A stretch of DNA of 64,000 nucleotides from Flexivirga aerilata. Lineage in GTDB: Bacteria; Actinomycetota; Actinomycetes; Actinomycetales; Dermatophilaceae. Positions within the stretch are counted from its first letter, which is position 1; every line of letters begins with the position of its first letter. The position numbers were made by a program, and so were the translations under genes. Shown here one piece after another: positions 18,350-26,144 of the stretch. The notes below the pieces were generated by a model. The model was not told the DNA's origin, searched no databases, and saw nothing but the letters and a program-made list of their open reading frames with translations. The DNA is taken from the NCBI RefSeq assembly GCF_013002715.1, contig NZ_JABENB010000003.1:496001-560000 (forward strand). Reading direction: 5' to 3'.

Positions 18350-19249
18350 TCAGCCCTTGACCGCACCGGCGGTGAGGCCCTTGATCATGTGTCGTTGCAA
18401 GGCGAGGAAGACGATCAGCACCGGCAGCATCGCGAGCACCGTCGCCGCCATCACCGGCCCCCAGTTGGTGATGCCGTCGTTGTTCTGCAGTTGGGTGAGA
18501 CCGATCGGCAGGGTGCCGACCCGGCTGTCGTCGGACATCAGGAACGGCCAGAGATATTCGTTCCACTCGTTGACGACGGTGATGATCGAGAACGCGATCA
18601 GCGTTGGCCAGGACATCGGCAGGACCACCCGCCACAGCAGCTTCAGCGGACCGGCGCCGTCGAGCCGTGCCGCCTCGATGATCTCGCCCGGCACGGAGAG
18701 GAACTGGTTGCGCATCAGGAAGGTGCCGAACGCGACGCCCGCCAGCGGGATGATGATGCCCTGATAGGTGTTGCGCCAGCCGAGCTGGCTGACCAGTGCG
18801 TAGTTGGAGATCACCGTGATCTGGTTGGGCACCATCAGCGCGGCGATCACCACCAGGAAGACCAGGTTGCGGCCGGGAAAACGCAACAACGACAAGGCGT
18901 ATGCCGAGATCACTCCGAGCACGATCTTGGCGACCGACAGCAACAGGGTGATGATCACCGAGTTGCGGAAGAAGGCCCAGAAGTCGATCTCGGTGGTCGC
19001 CGACTTGTAGCCCGCGGTCGTCGGGTGCGCCGGCCACCACTGCGCCGGCTGGGTGTAGATGTCCGGCTTCTCCTTGAACGAGGTGATCACGATCCAGAAG
19101 AGCGGCAGCGCCACCAGCAGGAAGATCGCGACCATGCCGAGGTAGCCGGCGATCTTCATCCCGACGCCGCCGAAGCTCGCGGCCTCGGCCTGGTGTGCTC
19201 CGGCGGGCTTCTCGTTGGGTTCGAACCCGGTAATAGCGTTCTCAGTCAC
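18350..19249 (-). CDS. Sugar ABC transporter permease (MalG/UgpE type)
   Basis: A 299-residue inner-membrane protein with six predicted helices and the ATPase-coupling loop EAARLDGAGPLKLLWRVVLPMS (EAA motif). N-terminal tail of about 30 residues precedes the first helix. GTG start at 19249, overlapping the end of the partner permease by eight bases. The end of the second permease half fits the CUT1 pattern (QRHMIKGLTAGAVKG, the carboxyl-terminal GAxKG). It pairs with the 19242-20201 product to form the channel. Confidence 0.92.
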   Translation of the reverse strand: MTENAITGFEPNEKPAGAHQAEAASFGGVGMKIAGYLGMVAIFLLVALPLFWIVITSFKEKPDIYTQPAQWWPAHPTTAGYKSATTEIDFWAFFRNSVIITLLLSVAKIVLGVISAYALSLLRFPGRNLVFLVVIAALMVPNQITVISNYALVSQLGWRNTYQGIIIPLAGVAFGTFLMRNQFLSVPGEIIEAARLDGAGPLKLLWRVVLPMSWPTLIAFSIITVVNEWNEYLWPFLMSDDSRVGTLPIGLTQLQNNDGITNWGPVMAATVLAMLPVLIVFLALQRHMIKGLTAGAVKG

Positions 19250-20201
19250 GGCGCATCCCCCGATCCATCACGCGCACCTGGACGACGGTGACGACCAGCA
19301 GGATCAGGAACATGATCGTCGCGATCGTCGCGCCATACCCCGCCCGGCTGTTGACGAAGGTCTCCCGATAGACCTGGTAGACCAGCGTCGTCGTGCCGTA
19401 GCCCTGCGGGCCGCCGCGGGTCATCACGTTGATGATGTCGAAGACCTGCACGGAGTTGAGCAGCACGGTGATCGACAGGAAGAACGTCGTCGGGCGCAGT
19501 TGTGGCAGAAGGACTTTGGTGAACCGGCGCCATGCGGAGGCGCCGTCGATCTCGGCCGCTTCGTCGAGGTCGGCGCGCCGCCCCTGCAGCGCGGCAAGGT
19601 AGATCACGAATGTGTAGCCGAGGTTCTTCCAGATGTAGGTCGCGGTCACCATGAACAGCGCCCAACCGGGTCGCTGGTAGAAGTCCGGCACGGAGAGGCC
19701 GACCCGGTCGAACAGGTCGCGGATCATCCCGAAGTTGGGGTCGAAGACGAACTGGAAGGCGATGCCGACCGCGGCACCGGAGATGACGAACGGCGCGAAG
19801 ATCGCCGAGCGCACCAGGTTGCGGCCGCGCAGCTGCTGGTCGAGCAGGATCGCCAGGCCGAGCCCGAGCGCCATCGAGATGCCCACGGTCGCCACGGTGA
19901 AGATCAGCGTGTTCTTCAGCACCTGGTGCGCGTTGGGGTCGTGCCACCAGGTCGTGTAGTTGTCGAAGCCGATGTAGTGCGCGACCGGCGCCGAGATGTT
20001 CCAGTCGGTGAACGACAACCGGATGTTGTCGGCAAGCGGGCGGTAGGTGAAGATCACCAGCAGCGCGAGGTTGGGCAGGAGCAGGAGCGCCGCCAGCAGC
20101 CATTCGCCGTACGGCCTACCGCTGCGCTTGGGCGGTGCGCCGACGGGCTCGGGTGGTCCGGACCGCACTGGCGCCGGCGAAGATTGGGGCGTCGCGGTCA
20201 C
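19242..20201 (-). CDS. Sugar ABC transporter permease (MalF/UgpA type)
   Basis: A 319-residue permease with about 30 cytoplasmic residues, six helices and the EAA loop EAAEIDGASAWRRFTKVLLPQL. First gene of the importer operon (permease, permease, binding protein, ATPase). GTG start at 20201. The 68 bases to coaE must hold the promoter; no operator or dedicated LacI-type regulator gene lies next to it, so control probably comes from a distant regulator. The substrate is undetermined. Confidence 0.92.
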   Translation of the reverse strand: MTATPQSSPAPVRSGPPEPVGAPPKRSGRPYGEWLLAALLLLPNLALLVIFTYRPLADNIRLSFTDWNISAPVAHYIGFDNYTTWWHDPNAHQVLKNTLIFTVATVGISMALGLGLAILLDQQLRGRNLVRSAIFAPFVISGAAVGIAFQFVFDPNFGMIRDLFDRVGLSVPDFYQRPGWALFMVTATYIWKNLGYTFVIYLAALQGRRADLDEAAEIDGASAWRRFTKVLLPQLRPTTFFLSITVLLNSVQVFDIINVMTRGGPQGYGTTTLVYQVYRETFVNSRAGYGATIATIMFLILLVVTVVQVRVMDRGMRRD

Positions 20202-20269
20202 GAGCGGAAAGTGTCACGGTCGGGGGTGGGCACCCGGTGAACGATAGTGGTCTCTCAGCTGACGTGGGG

Positions 20270-20905
20270 TTAACTTCCGGATGCTTCCCGGGCTTTGTCC
20301 ACCAGCTTCGCGTTGTATGGCGCAAGCCGCTCCCGCCAGAGCGAATCCACCTGCGCGAGCAACTCCTCACGCGTGCCGTTGTTGTCGAGCAGCACGTCGG
20401 CGACCGCGCGCCGCTGCTCGTCGGTGGCCTGCGCGGCGATGCGGGCCCGCGCATCCTCCGGCGTCATCCCCCGGTCGCGCACCAGCCGCTCCAGCCGCAC
20501 GTCCTCCGCCGCGTCGACGATCAGCACCAGGTCGTAATTGCCGGCGAGACCGGTCTCGACCAGCAGCGGCATGTCGTGCACGACGATCGCCTCACGGGGT
20601 GCGGCGGCGCGCGCCTGCGCGGTGAGGTCGGCGATGCGCGGGTGGGTGATGCGCTCCAGGTCGCGACGCGCATCGGGGTCGGCGAAGACGATCGCGCCGA
20701 GCGCAGCGCGGTCCAGCGAGCCGTCCGGCTGGAGCACCTGGTCGCCGAATCGCACTGCGATCTCTGCAAGTCCGGGTGTGCCCGGCGCGACGACCTCGCG
20801 CGCCAGCCGATCGGCGTCGATCACGACGGCGCCGAGCTCGGTCAGCCGGGCCGACACCGTCGATTTGCCGGAGCCGATGCCGCCGGTCAGTCCCACGAAG
20901 AGCAC
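20270..20905 (-). CDS. coaE: Dephospho-CoA kinase
   Basis: A 211-residue P-loop kinase performing the last step of coenzyme A synthesis. P-loop GGIGSGKST at residues 8-16, the DADRLAREVV segment that binds dephospho-CoA, the lid-like region RGMTPEDARARIAAQ and a C-terminal LAPYNAKL. The GTG at 20905 gives the family-typical start VLFVGLTGGIGSGKS; earlier in-frame codons run into the TetR gene on the same strand and are not needed. Proximity to rpsA is usual in actinomycetes. Ends 68 bases before the sugar importer operon. Confidence 0.93.
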   Translation of the reverse strand: MLFVGLTGGIGSGKSTVSARLTELGAVVIDADRLAREVVAPGTPGLAEIAVRFGDQVLQPDGSLDRAALGAIVFADPDARRDLERITHPRIADLTAQARAAAPREAIVVHDMPLLVETGLAGNYDLVLIVDAAEDVRLERLVRDRGMTPEDARARIAAQATDEQRRAVADVLLDNNGTREELLAQVDSLWRERLAPYNAKLVDKAREASGS

Positions 20906-20915
20906 GCCGCCGACT

Positions 20916-21521
20916 CTAGTCGTCGACGGCCGCGGCGGGGCTGCCGGCCAGCTGCTGCAGGTGCGCGGTGAGCGCAGCCCGGATGCGGCGTGCACCGAGG
21001 CGCGGCTCGAGCGTGCCGTGCAGGGCCAGGCCGTCGGTGAGCGCGTGCAGCCGAGTGGTCTCGGTGGCCACGTCGAGGTCGACCCCGTAGACCTGCTGCA
21101 CCGTGAGCACGCACGACTCCATGAGACCGCGGAGCCGGGTGTGCACCTGGCGCCATACCGCGCCGAGGCTCTCGTCGGTGCGAGCGGCCATGGTGAGCGC
21201 GAGCCACACCTCCGACTCGGCGCGCCGGGCGGCATCCAGTGGCAACACGGTCTCCAGCAGCCGCACCAGGCCGGGCAGGTCGGTCGCGTCGGCGCCGAGG
21301 CGGCGCACCCGCTCCCCGACCCGGTCGGCCAGCGTCTGCATTGCGAAGGCGACGAGCGCGTCCTGGCCCTCGAAGTAGTGCCGGACCGCGCCGACCGACC
21401 GGCCGGTCTCGGCGGCGACCGTGCGCACCGACAGCGCGGCGTATCCGTCCCGGCGGATCACCCGCCACACCCCATCGGCGATCTCCGCGCGGCGCTCCTC
21501 ATGATCCACGACCTTCGGCAT
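20916..21521 (-). CDS. TetR-family transcriptional regulator
   Basis: A 201-residue regulator. The N-terminal helix-turn-helix reads YAALSVRTVAAETGRSVGAVRHYFEGQDAL (about residues 27-56, with the usual YF near its end). The ligand domain is of unknown specificity. The gene runs divergently from a membrane-protein gene at 21596, and the 74-base gap holds two matching dyads, so it most likely represses both. It ends 10 bases before the coaE start, possibly in one transcript with it. Confidence 0.9.
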   Translation of the reverse strand: MPKVVDHEERRAEIADGVWRVIRRDGYAALSVRTVAAETGRSVGAVRHYFEGQDALVAFAMQTLADRVGERVRRLGADATDLPGLVRLLETVLPLDAARRAESEVWLALTMAARTDESLGAVWRQVHTRLRGLMESCVLTVQQVYGVDLDVATETTRLHALTDGLALHGTLEPRLGARRIRAALTAHLQQLAGSPAAAVDD

Positions 21522-21532
21522 GCTGCTTTTTT

Positions 21533-21573
21533 ATCACACTCGTGCTATTTTGTGGTTACAGCACAGTCGTACT
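21533..21573. promoter_or_regulatory. Paired dyads between divergent TetR and membrane-protein genes
   Basis: ATCAC-ACTC-GTGCT at 21533-21546 and AGCAC-AGTC-GTACT at 21560-21573 share the form AGCAC-N4-GTGCT with one mismatch each, centres 27 bases apart. They fill most of the intergenic gap and overlap the AT-rich stretch that should contain the promoters. Probable TetR binding sites. Confidence 0.5.
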
Positions 21574-21595
21574 ACAAAACGAAGGGAACGTGCCG

Positions 21596-22138
21596 ATGCT
21601 GATCGGGGTCATCATCGCGTGCGAGATCGGCTTCTGGGTCTTCCTGCTCGCCGGTCTCAGCGCCCGTTATCTGTTGCGCCGCAAGCGGTTGTCCGGTGTC
21701 CTGCTCGCCCTCGCGCCGGCGGTCGATCTCGTGCTGCTCGTCGCGACCGTGCTCGATCTGCGTGGCGGCGGCGCCGCGAGCACGCCGCACGCCTTGGCGG
21801 CGGTCTACCTCGGGGTCTCCGTCGGCTTCGGCCACCGGATGCTGCGGTGGGCCGACGAGCGGTTCGCCCACCGTTTCGCCGGCGGTCCGGCACCGGCGAC
21901 CAAGCCCCGGTATGGCGCCGCGCACGCGGCCGCCGAACGCTCCGCGTGGTTCGCGCACCTGCGCGCCTGGGCCGTCGGCTGCGCGCTGCTCGGCCTGGCG
22001 ATCGTGGCGATCGGCGACGCGAACCGCACCGAGGTGCTGCTCAACACCGCCCGCCTGTGGACGCTCGTGCTCGTGATCGACGGCATCATCTCGTGGAGCT
22101 ACACCGTCCGCCCGAAGGCGGCTCCGCGCGGGACGTGA
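21596..22138 (+). CDS. Small integral membrane protein, probable target of the divergent TetR regulator
   Basis: A 180-residue protein with four hydrophobic segments (about 3-23, 35-53, 66-84 region, and a pair near 125-165). It starts MLIGVIIACEIGFWVFLLAG and has a basic loop RYLLRRKRL after the first helix. A region of about 40 residues between helices (FAHRFAGGPAPATKPRYGAAHA) is hydrophilic. ATG at 21596 is preceded by GAAGGG with suitable spacing. I do not recognise a family with known function; the arrangement opposite a TetR gene suggests a small-molecule responsive membrane protein. Confidence 0.7.
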   Translation: MLIGVIIACEIGFWVFLLAGLSARYLLRRKRLSGVLLALAPAVDLVLLVATVLDLRGGGAASTPHALAAVYLGVSVGFGHRMLRWADERFAHRFAGGPAPATKPRYGAAHAAAERSAWFAHLRAWAVGCALLGLAIVAIGDANRTEVLLNTARLWTLVLVIDGIISWSYTVRPKAAPRGT

Positions 22139-22160
22139 CGCGGTGGGGAGGTGGCGCGTC

Positions 22161-22560
22161 GCGTGCACACCCCGCAACCGTCGCGACTTGCGCACGCCGA
22201 CGCGCATCTCGTAAGCGGAAGTGCGGCTGACGTCACGGTCGCTTACGAGACGAACAACCAGCCCCCCGCGACTCGTAAGCGGAAGTGCGGCTGACGTCAC
22301 GGTCGCTTACGAGACCGGGCCCGCGTGCGCAGCCCGCGACCGTCGCGACTTCTGCACGCCCCCAGCCCGACCCGCGTACACACCCCGCAACCGTCGCGAC
22401 TTCTGCACGCCCCCGCGCGTCTCGTAAGCGGGAGTGCGGCTGGCGTCACCCTCGCTTACGAGAACGGTGCCGCGTGCACACCCCGCGACCGTCGCGACTT
22501 GCGCACGCCCGTGCGCATCTCGTAAGCGGGAGTGCGGATGACGTCACGGTCGCTTACGAG
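22161..22560. repeat. Array of two alternating palindromic repeat families (A, 42 bp; B, 38 bp)
   Basis: Family A: 22208-22249, 22272-22313, 22421-22462, 22519-22560, each with exact 10-base terminal inverted repeats CTCGTAAGCG/CGCTTACGAG and a TGACGTCA-like centre. Family B: 22161-22198, 22323-22360, 22374-22411, 22472-22509, starting GCGTGCACAC and containing GTCGCGAC near the middle and GCACGCC at the end. Order is B A A B B A B A. Five of the seven gaps (each neighbouring A-B pair) are exactly nine bases. This fills the 507 bases between the membrane gene and rpsA; no ORF with coding character is seen. Confidence 0.9.
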
Positions 22561-22589
22561 ACCACGGGCCCCGCCCCCAAGCAGCAACG

Positions 22590-22628
22590 CGAAAGCCCCT
22601 GGAAACCAACGGTTTCCAGGGGCTTTCG
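22590..22628 (-). terminator. Rho-independent terminator of rpsA
   Basis: Perfect 18-base-pair stem (22590-22607 with 22611-22628) and a three-base loop, beginning 17 bases after the rpsA stop. The stem is GC-rich in its centre and carries GAAAG/CTTTC at its foot. Because of its symmetry it could also stop transcripts arriving from the repeat array. Confidence 0.9.
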
Positions 22629-22645
22629 GCGTCACGCGAGCCGGA

Positions 22646-24139
22646 TCAGGCGCCGGTCAGCTTCTCACGCAGCGCGGCAAGCGCCTCGTCGGAAGCCAGC
22701 GTGCCCTCGGCCGGGGCCTCCGGCGCGGCGGACGAGCTGCTGCTGGAGCTGCTCGAGCCGGAGTCGCTGCTCTCCGAGGAGTAGGAAGTCGCACCGGACG
22801 CGGCGTTGGCCACGGCCTCGGCGTCGTCCTTGCGCGCCTGCTCGATCTGCGCCTGGTGCGCCTCGTAGCGGGCGTGCGCCTCGGCGTACTGCTTCTCCCA
22901 CTTCTCGCGCTGCGACTCGAAGCCCTCGAGCCACTCGCCCGACTCCGGGTCGAAGCCCTCGGGGTACTTGTAGTTGCCCTGCTCGTCGTACTCGGCGGCC
23001 ATGCCGTAGAGGGTCGGGTCGAACTCGACCTGGCCCGCGGCGGCGTCGTTGGCCTGCTTGAGGCTCAGCGAGATGCGGCGACGCTCGAGGTCGATGTCGA
23101 TGACCTTGACGAAGATCTCCTGGCCCACCTGCACGACCTGCTCCGGCAGCTCCACGTGGCGCTCGGCCAGCTCGGAGATGTGGACCAGACCCTCGATGCC
23201 GTCCTCGACGCGGACGAACGCACCGAACGGCACCAGCTTGGTGACCTTGCCCGGCACGACCTGGCCGATGGCGTGGGTGCGGGCGAAGTGCTGCCACGGG
23301 TCTTCCTGGGTCGCCTTCAGCGACAGCGAAACACGCTCGCGGTCCATGTCGACGTCCAGCACCTCGACGGTGACCTCGTCGCCGACCTCGACAACCTCGC
23401 TCGGGTGGTCGATGTGCTTCCAGGACAGCTCCGAGACGTGCACCAGACCGTCGACGCCACCGAGGTCGACGAACGCACCGAAGTTGACGATGCTGCTGAC
23501 GACGCCGGTGCGGACCTGACCCTTCTGCAGCTCCTTGAGGAAGGTCGTGCGGACCTCGCTCTGGGTCTGCTCCAGCCACGCGCGGCGGGACAGCACCACG
23601 TTGTTGCGGTTCTTGTCCAGCTCGATGATCTTGGCCTCGATCTCCTTGCCGACATACGGCTGGAGGTCGCGCACCCGGCGCATCTCGACGAGCGAGGCGG
23701 GCAGGAAGCCGCGCAGGCCGATGTCGAGGATGAGGCCACCCTTGACGACCTCGATGACGGTGCCGGTGACGACGCCGTCCTCTTCCTTGATCTGCTCGAT
23801 GGTGCCCCAGGCGCGCTCGTACTGTGCGCGCTTCTTGGACAGGATCAGCCGGCCTTCCTTGTCCTCCTTCTGGAGAACCAGGGCCTCGACGTCGTCGCCG
23901 ACGGCGACGACCTCGTTGGGGTCGACGTCGTGCTTGATGGACAGCTCACGCGAGGGGATGACGCCCTCGGTCTTGTAGCCGATGTCGAGCAGGACCTCGT
24001 CCCGGTCGACCTTGACGATGACACCCTCGACGATGTCTCCGTCATTGAAATGCTTGATCGTCGCGTCGATGGCGGCGAGCAGCTCCTCCTCCGACCCGAT
24101 GTCGTTGACAGCGATCGGCGAGGTGGTGGTGGCAGTCAT
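22646..24139 (-). CDS. rpsA: 30S ribosomal protein S1
   Basis: A 497-residue protein with four S1 RNA-binding repeats (about 36-105, 122-190, 208-278 and 293-365), the form found in actinomycetes and shorter than the six-repeat E. coli protein. The third and fourth repeats contain the well-kept GAFVDLGGVDGLVHVSEL and GAFVRVEDGIEGLVHISEL. The C-terminal 130 residues are charged, then a Ser-rich tract (about 450-475), then SDEALAALREKLTG. S1 binds mRNA and helps 30S initiation. ATG at 24139 is preceded by AAAAGG at a long spacing. It is followed by a strong terminator. Confidence 0.96.
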   Translation of the reverse strand: MTATTTSPIAVNDIGSEEELLAAIDATIKHFNDGDIVEGVIVKVDRDEVLLDIGYKTEGVIPSRELSIKHDVDPNEVVAVGDDVEALVLQKEDKEGRLILSKKRAQYERAWGTIEQIKEEDGVVTGTVIEVVKGGLILDIGLRGFLPASLVEMRRVRDLQPYVGKEIEAKIIELDKNRNNVVLSRRAWLEQTQSEVRTTFLKELQKGQVRTGVVSSIVNFGAFVDLGGVDGLVHVSELSWKHIDHPSEVVEVGDEVTVEVLDVDMDRERVSLSLKATQEDPWQHFARTHAIGQVVPGKVTKLVPFGAFVRVEDGIEGLVHISELAERHVELPEQVVQVGQEIFVKVIDIDLERRRISLSLKQANDAAAGQVEFDPTLYGMAAEYDEQGNYKYPEGFDPESGEWLEGFESQREKWEKQYAEAHARYEAHQAQIEQARKDDAEAVANAASGATSYSSESSDSGSSSSSSSSSAAPEAPAEGTLASDEALAALREKLTGA

Positions 24140-24268
24140 GTAGTAGGAAACCTTTTGGTGGGCTAGTTGATGGACAGATGGTCGAGCAAAATGCGCACAC
24201 GCGTGCGCTGCTCTACCCTACCGACCCGTCCACAGCCCGGTCAAAGCCGGCGGTGACCAGCCGATCCG

Positions 24269-24314
24269 TGACCACATGTGACCACATGTGACCACGTGTC
24301 CTGGACACATGTGG
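24269..24314. repeat. Three tandem 10-bp repeats plus inverted copy upstream of a methyltransferase gene
   Basis: GTGACCACAT occurs twice in tandem and GTGACCACGT once (24269-24298); CACATGTG palindromes lie at the junctions, and GGACACATGTGG (24303-24314) is an inverted counterpart of CCACGTGTCC. The block sits directly before the ATG at 24319 and about 130 bases upstream of rpsA on the other strand. It looks like an operator cluster; no regulator is adjacent. Confidence 0.6.
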
Positions 24315-24318
24315 TGGT

Positions 24319-25152
24319 ATGACGCACGTGATGGACAGCTTCGGGGTCGGTCGCCGCGGTGCCGGACGGGAGGAGACCCGCTCGGCCAACCGCCGCTGGT
24401 GGGACGACGAGGCCGTCCCCTATTACGCCGAACACGGCGACTTCCTCGGAGATTCCGACCTGGTGTGGGGTCCGGAGGGGCTGACCGAGTCCGAGCTGCG
24501 GCTGCTCGAGCCGCTCGCCGGCCGCGACGTGCTGGAGATCGGTGCGGGCGCGGCGCAGGGCGGCCGCTACGTCCAGGGGCAGGGCGCCCGGGTGGTCGCG
24601 ACGGACCTGTCCGCCGGGATGCTGCGCCAGGCGGCGCTCATCGACCGCGACGCGTCCCGCCCGGTGCCGCTCGCCCAGTGCGACGCGATGGCCCTGCCGT
24701 TCGCCGACGCGTCGTTCGACGTGGTCTTCACGGCATACGGGGCGGTCCCGTTCGTGGCCGACAGCGCGGCGGTGATGTCGCAGGCGGCGCGGGTGCTGCG
24801 GCCCGGCGGCCGGCTGGTCTTCTCCACCACGCACCCGATCCGCTGGGCGTTTCCCGACGTGCCGGGCGTCGCCGGCCTGGTCGCCGACCGCCCCTACTTC
24901 GACCGCACGCCGTATGTCGAGCAGGACGACACCGGCCGCGCCACGTATGTCGAGCACCACCGCACCCTCGGCGACCGGGTGCGCGAGATCGCCGCGGCCG
25001 GCCTGGTGCTGGTCGATCTGGTCGAGCCGGAATGGCCCGCGCGCAACACCGCCGAGTGGGGTGGCTGGTCACCGACCCGGGGCCGCATCATCCCCGGCAC
25101 GGCCATCTTCGTGGCGCAGAAGCAGCCGTCCCGCGCCGGGGCGGACCTTTAG
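24319..25152 (+). CDS. Class I SAM-dependent methyltransferase
   Basis: A 277-residue protein with the Rossmann methyltransferase motifs: motif I DVLEIGAGAAQGGRYV, an acidic end of strand 2 (VVATDLSAGMLRQA), motif around CDAMALPFADASFDVVF, and LRPGGRLVFSTTHPIRW. The N-terminus ANRRWWDDEAVPYYAEHGDFLG matches a widespread actinomycete group of SAM methyltransferases of undefined substrate. Start at 24319 or the ATG four codons later. It converges with the epimerase gene, overlapping it by four bases. No link to the envelope locus is visible apart from position. Confidence 0.85.
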   Translation: MTHVMDSFGVGRRGAGREETRSANRRWWDDEAVPYYAEHGDFLGDSDLVWGPEGLTESELRLLEPLAGRDVLEIGAGAAQGGRYVQGQGARVVATDLSAGMLRQAALIDRDASRPVPLAQCDAMALPFADASFDVVFTAYGAVPFVADSAAVMSQAARVLRPGGRLVFSTTHPIRWAFPDVPGVAGLVADRPYFDRTPYVEQDDTGRATYVEHHRTLGDRVREIAAAGLVLVDLVEPEWPARNTAEWGGWSPTRGRIIPGTAIFVAQKQPSRAGADL

Positions 25153-26138
25153 CGCTCGTGCCCCGTGAGGATCTCGGTGGTCGCCTCCGGCGAGAGCACC
25201 GGCTCGGCGGCCGCGTGGTCGCGGAACCAGCCGATCGTGCGCCGCAGGCCGTCCTCGATCTGGATCTTCGGCTCCCAGCCGAGCAGCTCGCGAGCGAGCG
25301 TGGTGTCCGGGCGTCGCACGGTCGGGTCGTCCACCGGTCGCTCGATGTGGGTGACCGCAGAGCCCGAATTGGCAAGTTTCACAATCCATCCCGCGAGATC
25401 GACCATCGAGATCTCGTGCGGGTTGCCGATGTTCACCGGGCCCGGGTGACCGGTCGACGCCATCGCGAGGATGCCGGCGACCAGGTCGTCGACGTAACAG
25501 ATCGACCGGGTCTGCAGACCGTCACCGGCGACCGTCACCGGCTCGCCGGCCAGCGCCTGCCGCACGAAGTTGGGGATGGCGCGGCCGTCGTTCGGACGCA
25601 TGCGCGGCCCGAAGGTGTTGAAGATCCGCACGATGCCGGTGTCGACGCCGTGGCTGCCGCGGTAGGCCAGGGTCAGCGCCTCGGCGTAGCGCTTGGCCTC
25701 GTCGTAGACACCCCGCGGGCCGACCGGGTTGACGTGGCCCCAATAGTCCTCGCGCTGCGGGTGCACCTGCGGGTCGCCATACACCTCGGAGGTGGAGGCG
25801 AGCACGAACCGGGCGCCCTTGTCGCGGGCCAGGTCGAGCGCGTGCCCGGTGCCGACCGAGCCCACCCGGAGCGTCTCGATCGGCATCCGCAGGTAGTCGA
25901 CCGGTGAGGCCGGGCTGGCGAAATGCAGCACCAGGTCGACCGGGCCGTCGACGTCCAGGCCGGCGGTCAGGTCCTGCTCCAGCAGGGTGAACCGGCCCGA
26001 GTCGTGCAGGTGCCCGACGTTGGCCGGGCTGCCGGTGCAGAAGTTGTCGACCGCGACGACCTCGTCGCCGCGCTCCACAAGGGTCTGCGACAGGTGCGAG
26101 CCGAGGAAGCCCGCACCGCCGGTCACCACGGCCCGCAC
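25149..26138 (-). CDS. NAD-dependent epimerase/dehydratase, UDP-glucuronate decarboxylase-like
   Basis: A 329-residue extended SDR. It has TGGAGFLGSHL at residues 6-16, the catalytic Ser/Thr in STSEVYGDP and YxxxK as YDEAK. The segments HFASPASPVDYLRMPIETL and YWGHVNPVGPRGVYDEAKR are characteristic of UXS, which makes UDP-xylose from UDP-glucuronate; dTDP-glucose dehydratases lack them. GTG start at 26138, preceded by the DUF3068 gene six bases upstream on the same strand. It marks the beginning of the envelope locus and would supply a pentose or related sugar nucleotide. Confidence 0.82.
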   Translation of the reverse strand: MRAVVTGGAGFLGSHLSQTLVERGDEVVAVDNFCTGSPANVGHLHDSGRFTLLEQDLTAGLDVDGPVDLVLHFASPASPVDYLRMPIETLRVGSVGTGHALDLARDKGARFVLASTSEVYGDPQVHPQREDYWGHVNPVGPRGVYDEAKRYAEALTLAYRGSHGVDTGIVRIFNTFGPRMRPNDGRAIPNFVRQALAGEPVTVAGDGLQTRSICYVDDLVAGILAMASTGHPGPVNIGNPHEISMVDLAGWIVKLANSGSAVTHIERPVDDPTVRRPDTTLARELLGWEPKIQIEDGLRRTIGWFRDHAAAEPVLSPEATTEILTGHER

Positions 26139-26144
26139 GCCGAC

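Noticed and set aside
20906..21235. N-terminal extension of coaE
   Set aside because: It overlaps the TetR gene on the same strand and lacks similarity to any kinase domain; the P-loop comes eight residues after the GTG at 20905.
22161..22560. CRISPR array
   Set aside because: The repeats are two different palindrome families alternating, spacers are only 9-22 bases long and no cas gene is present in the window.
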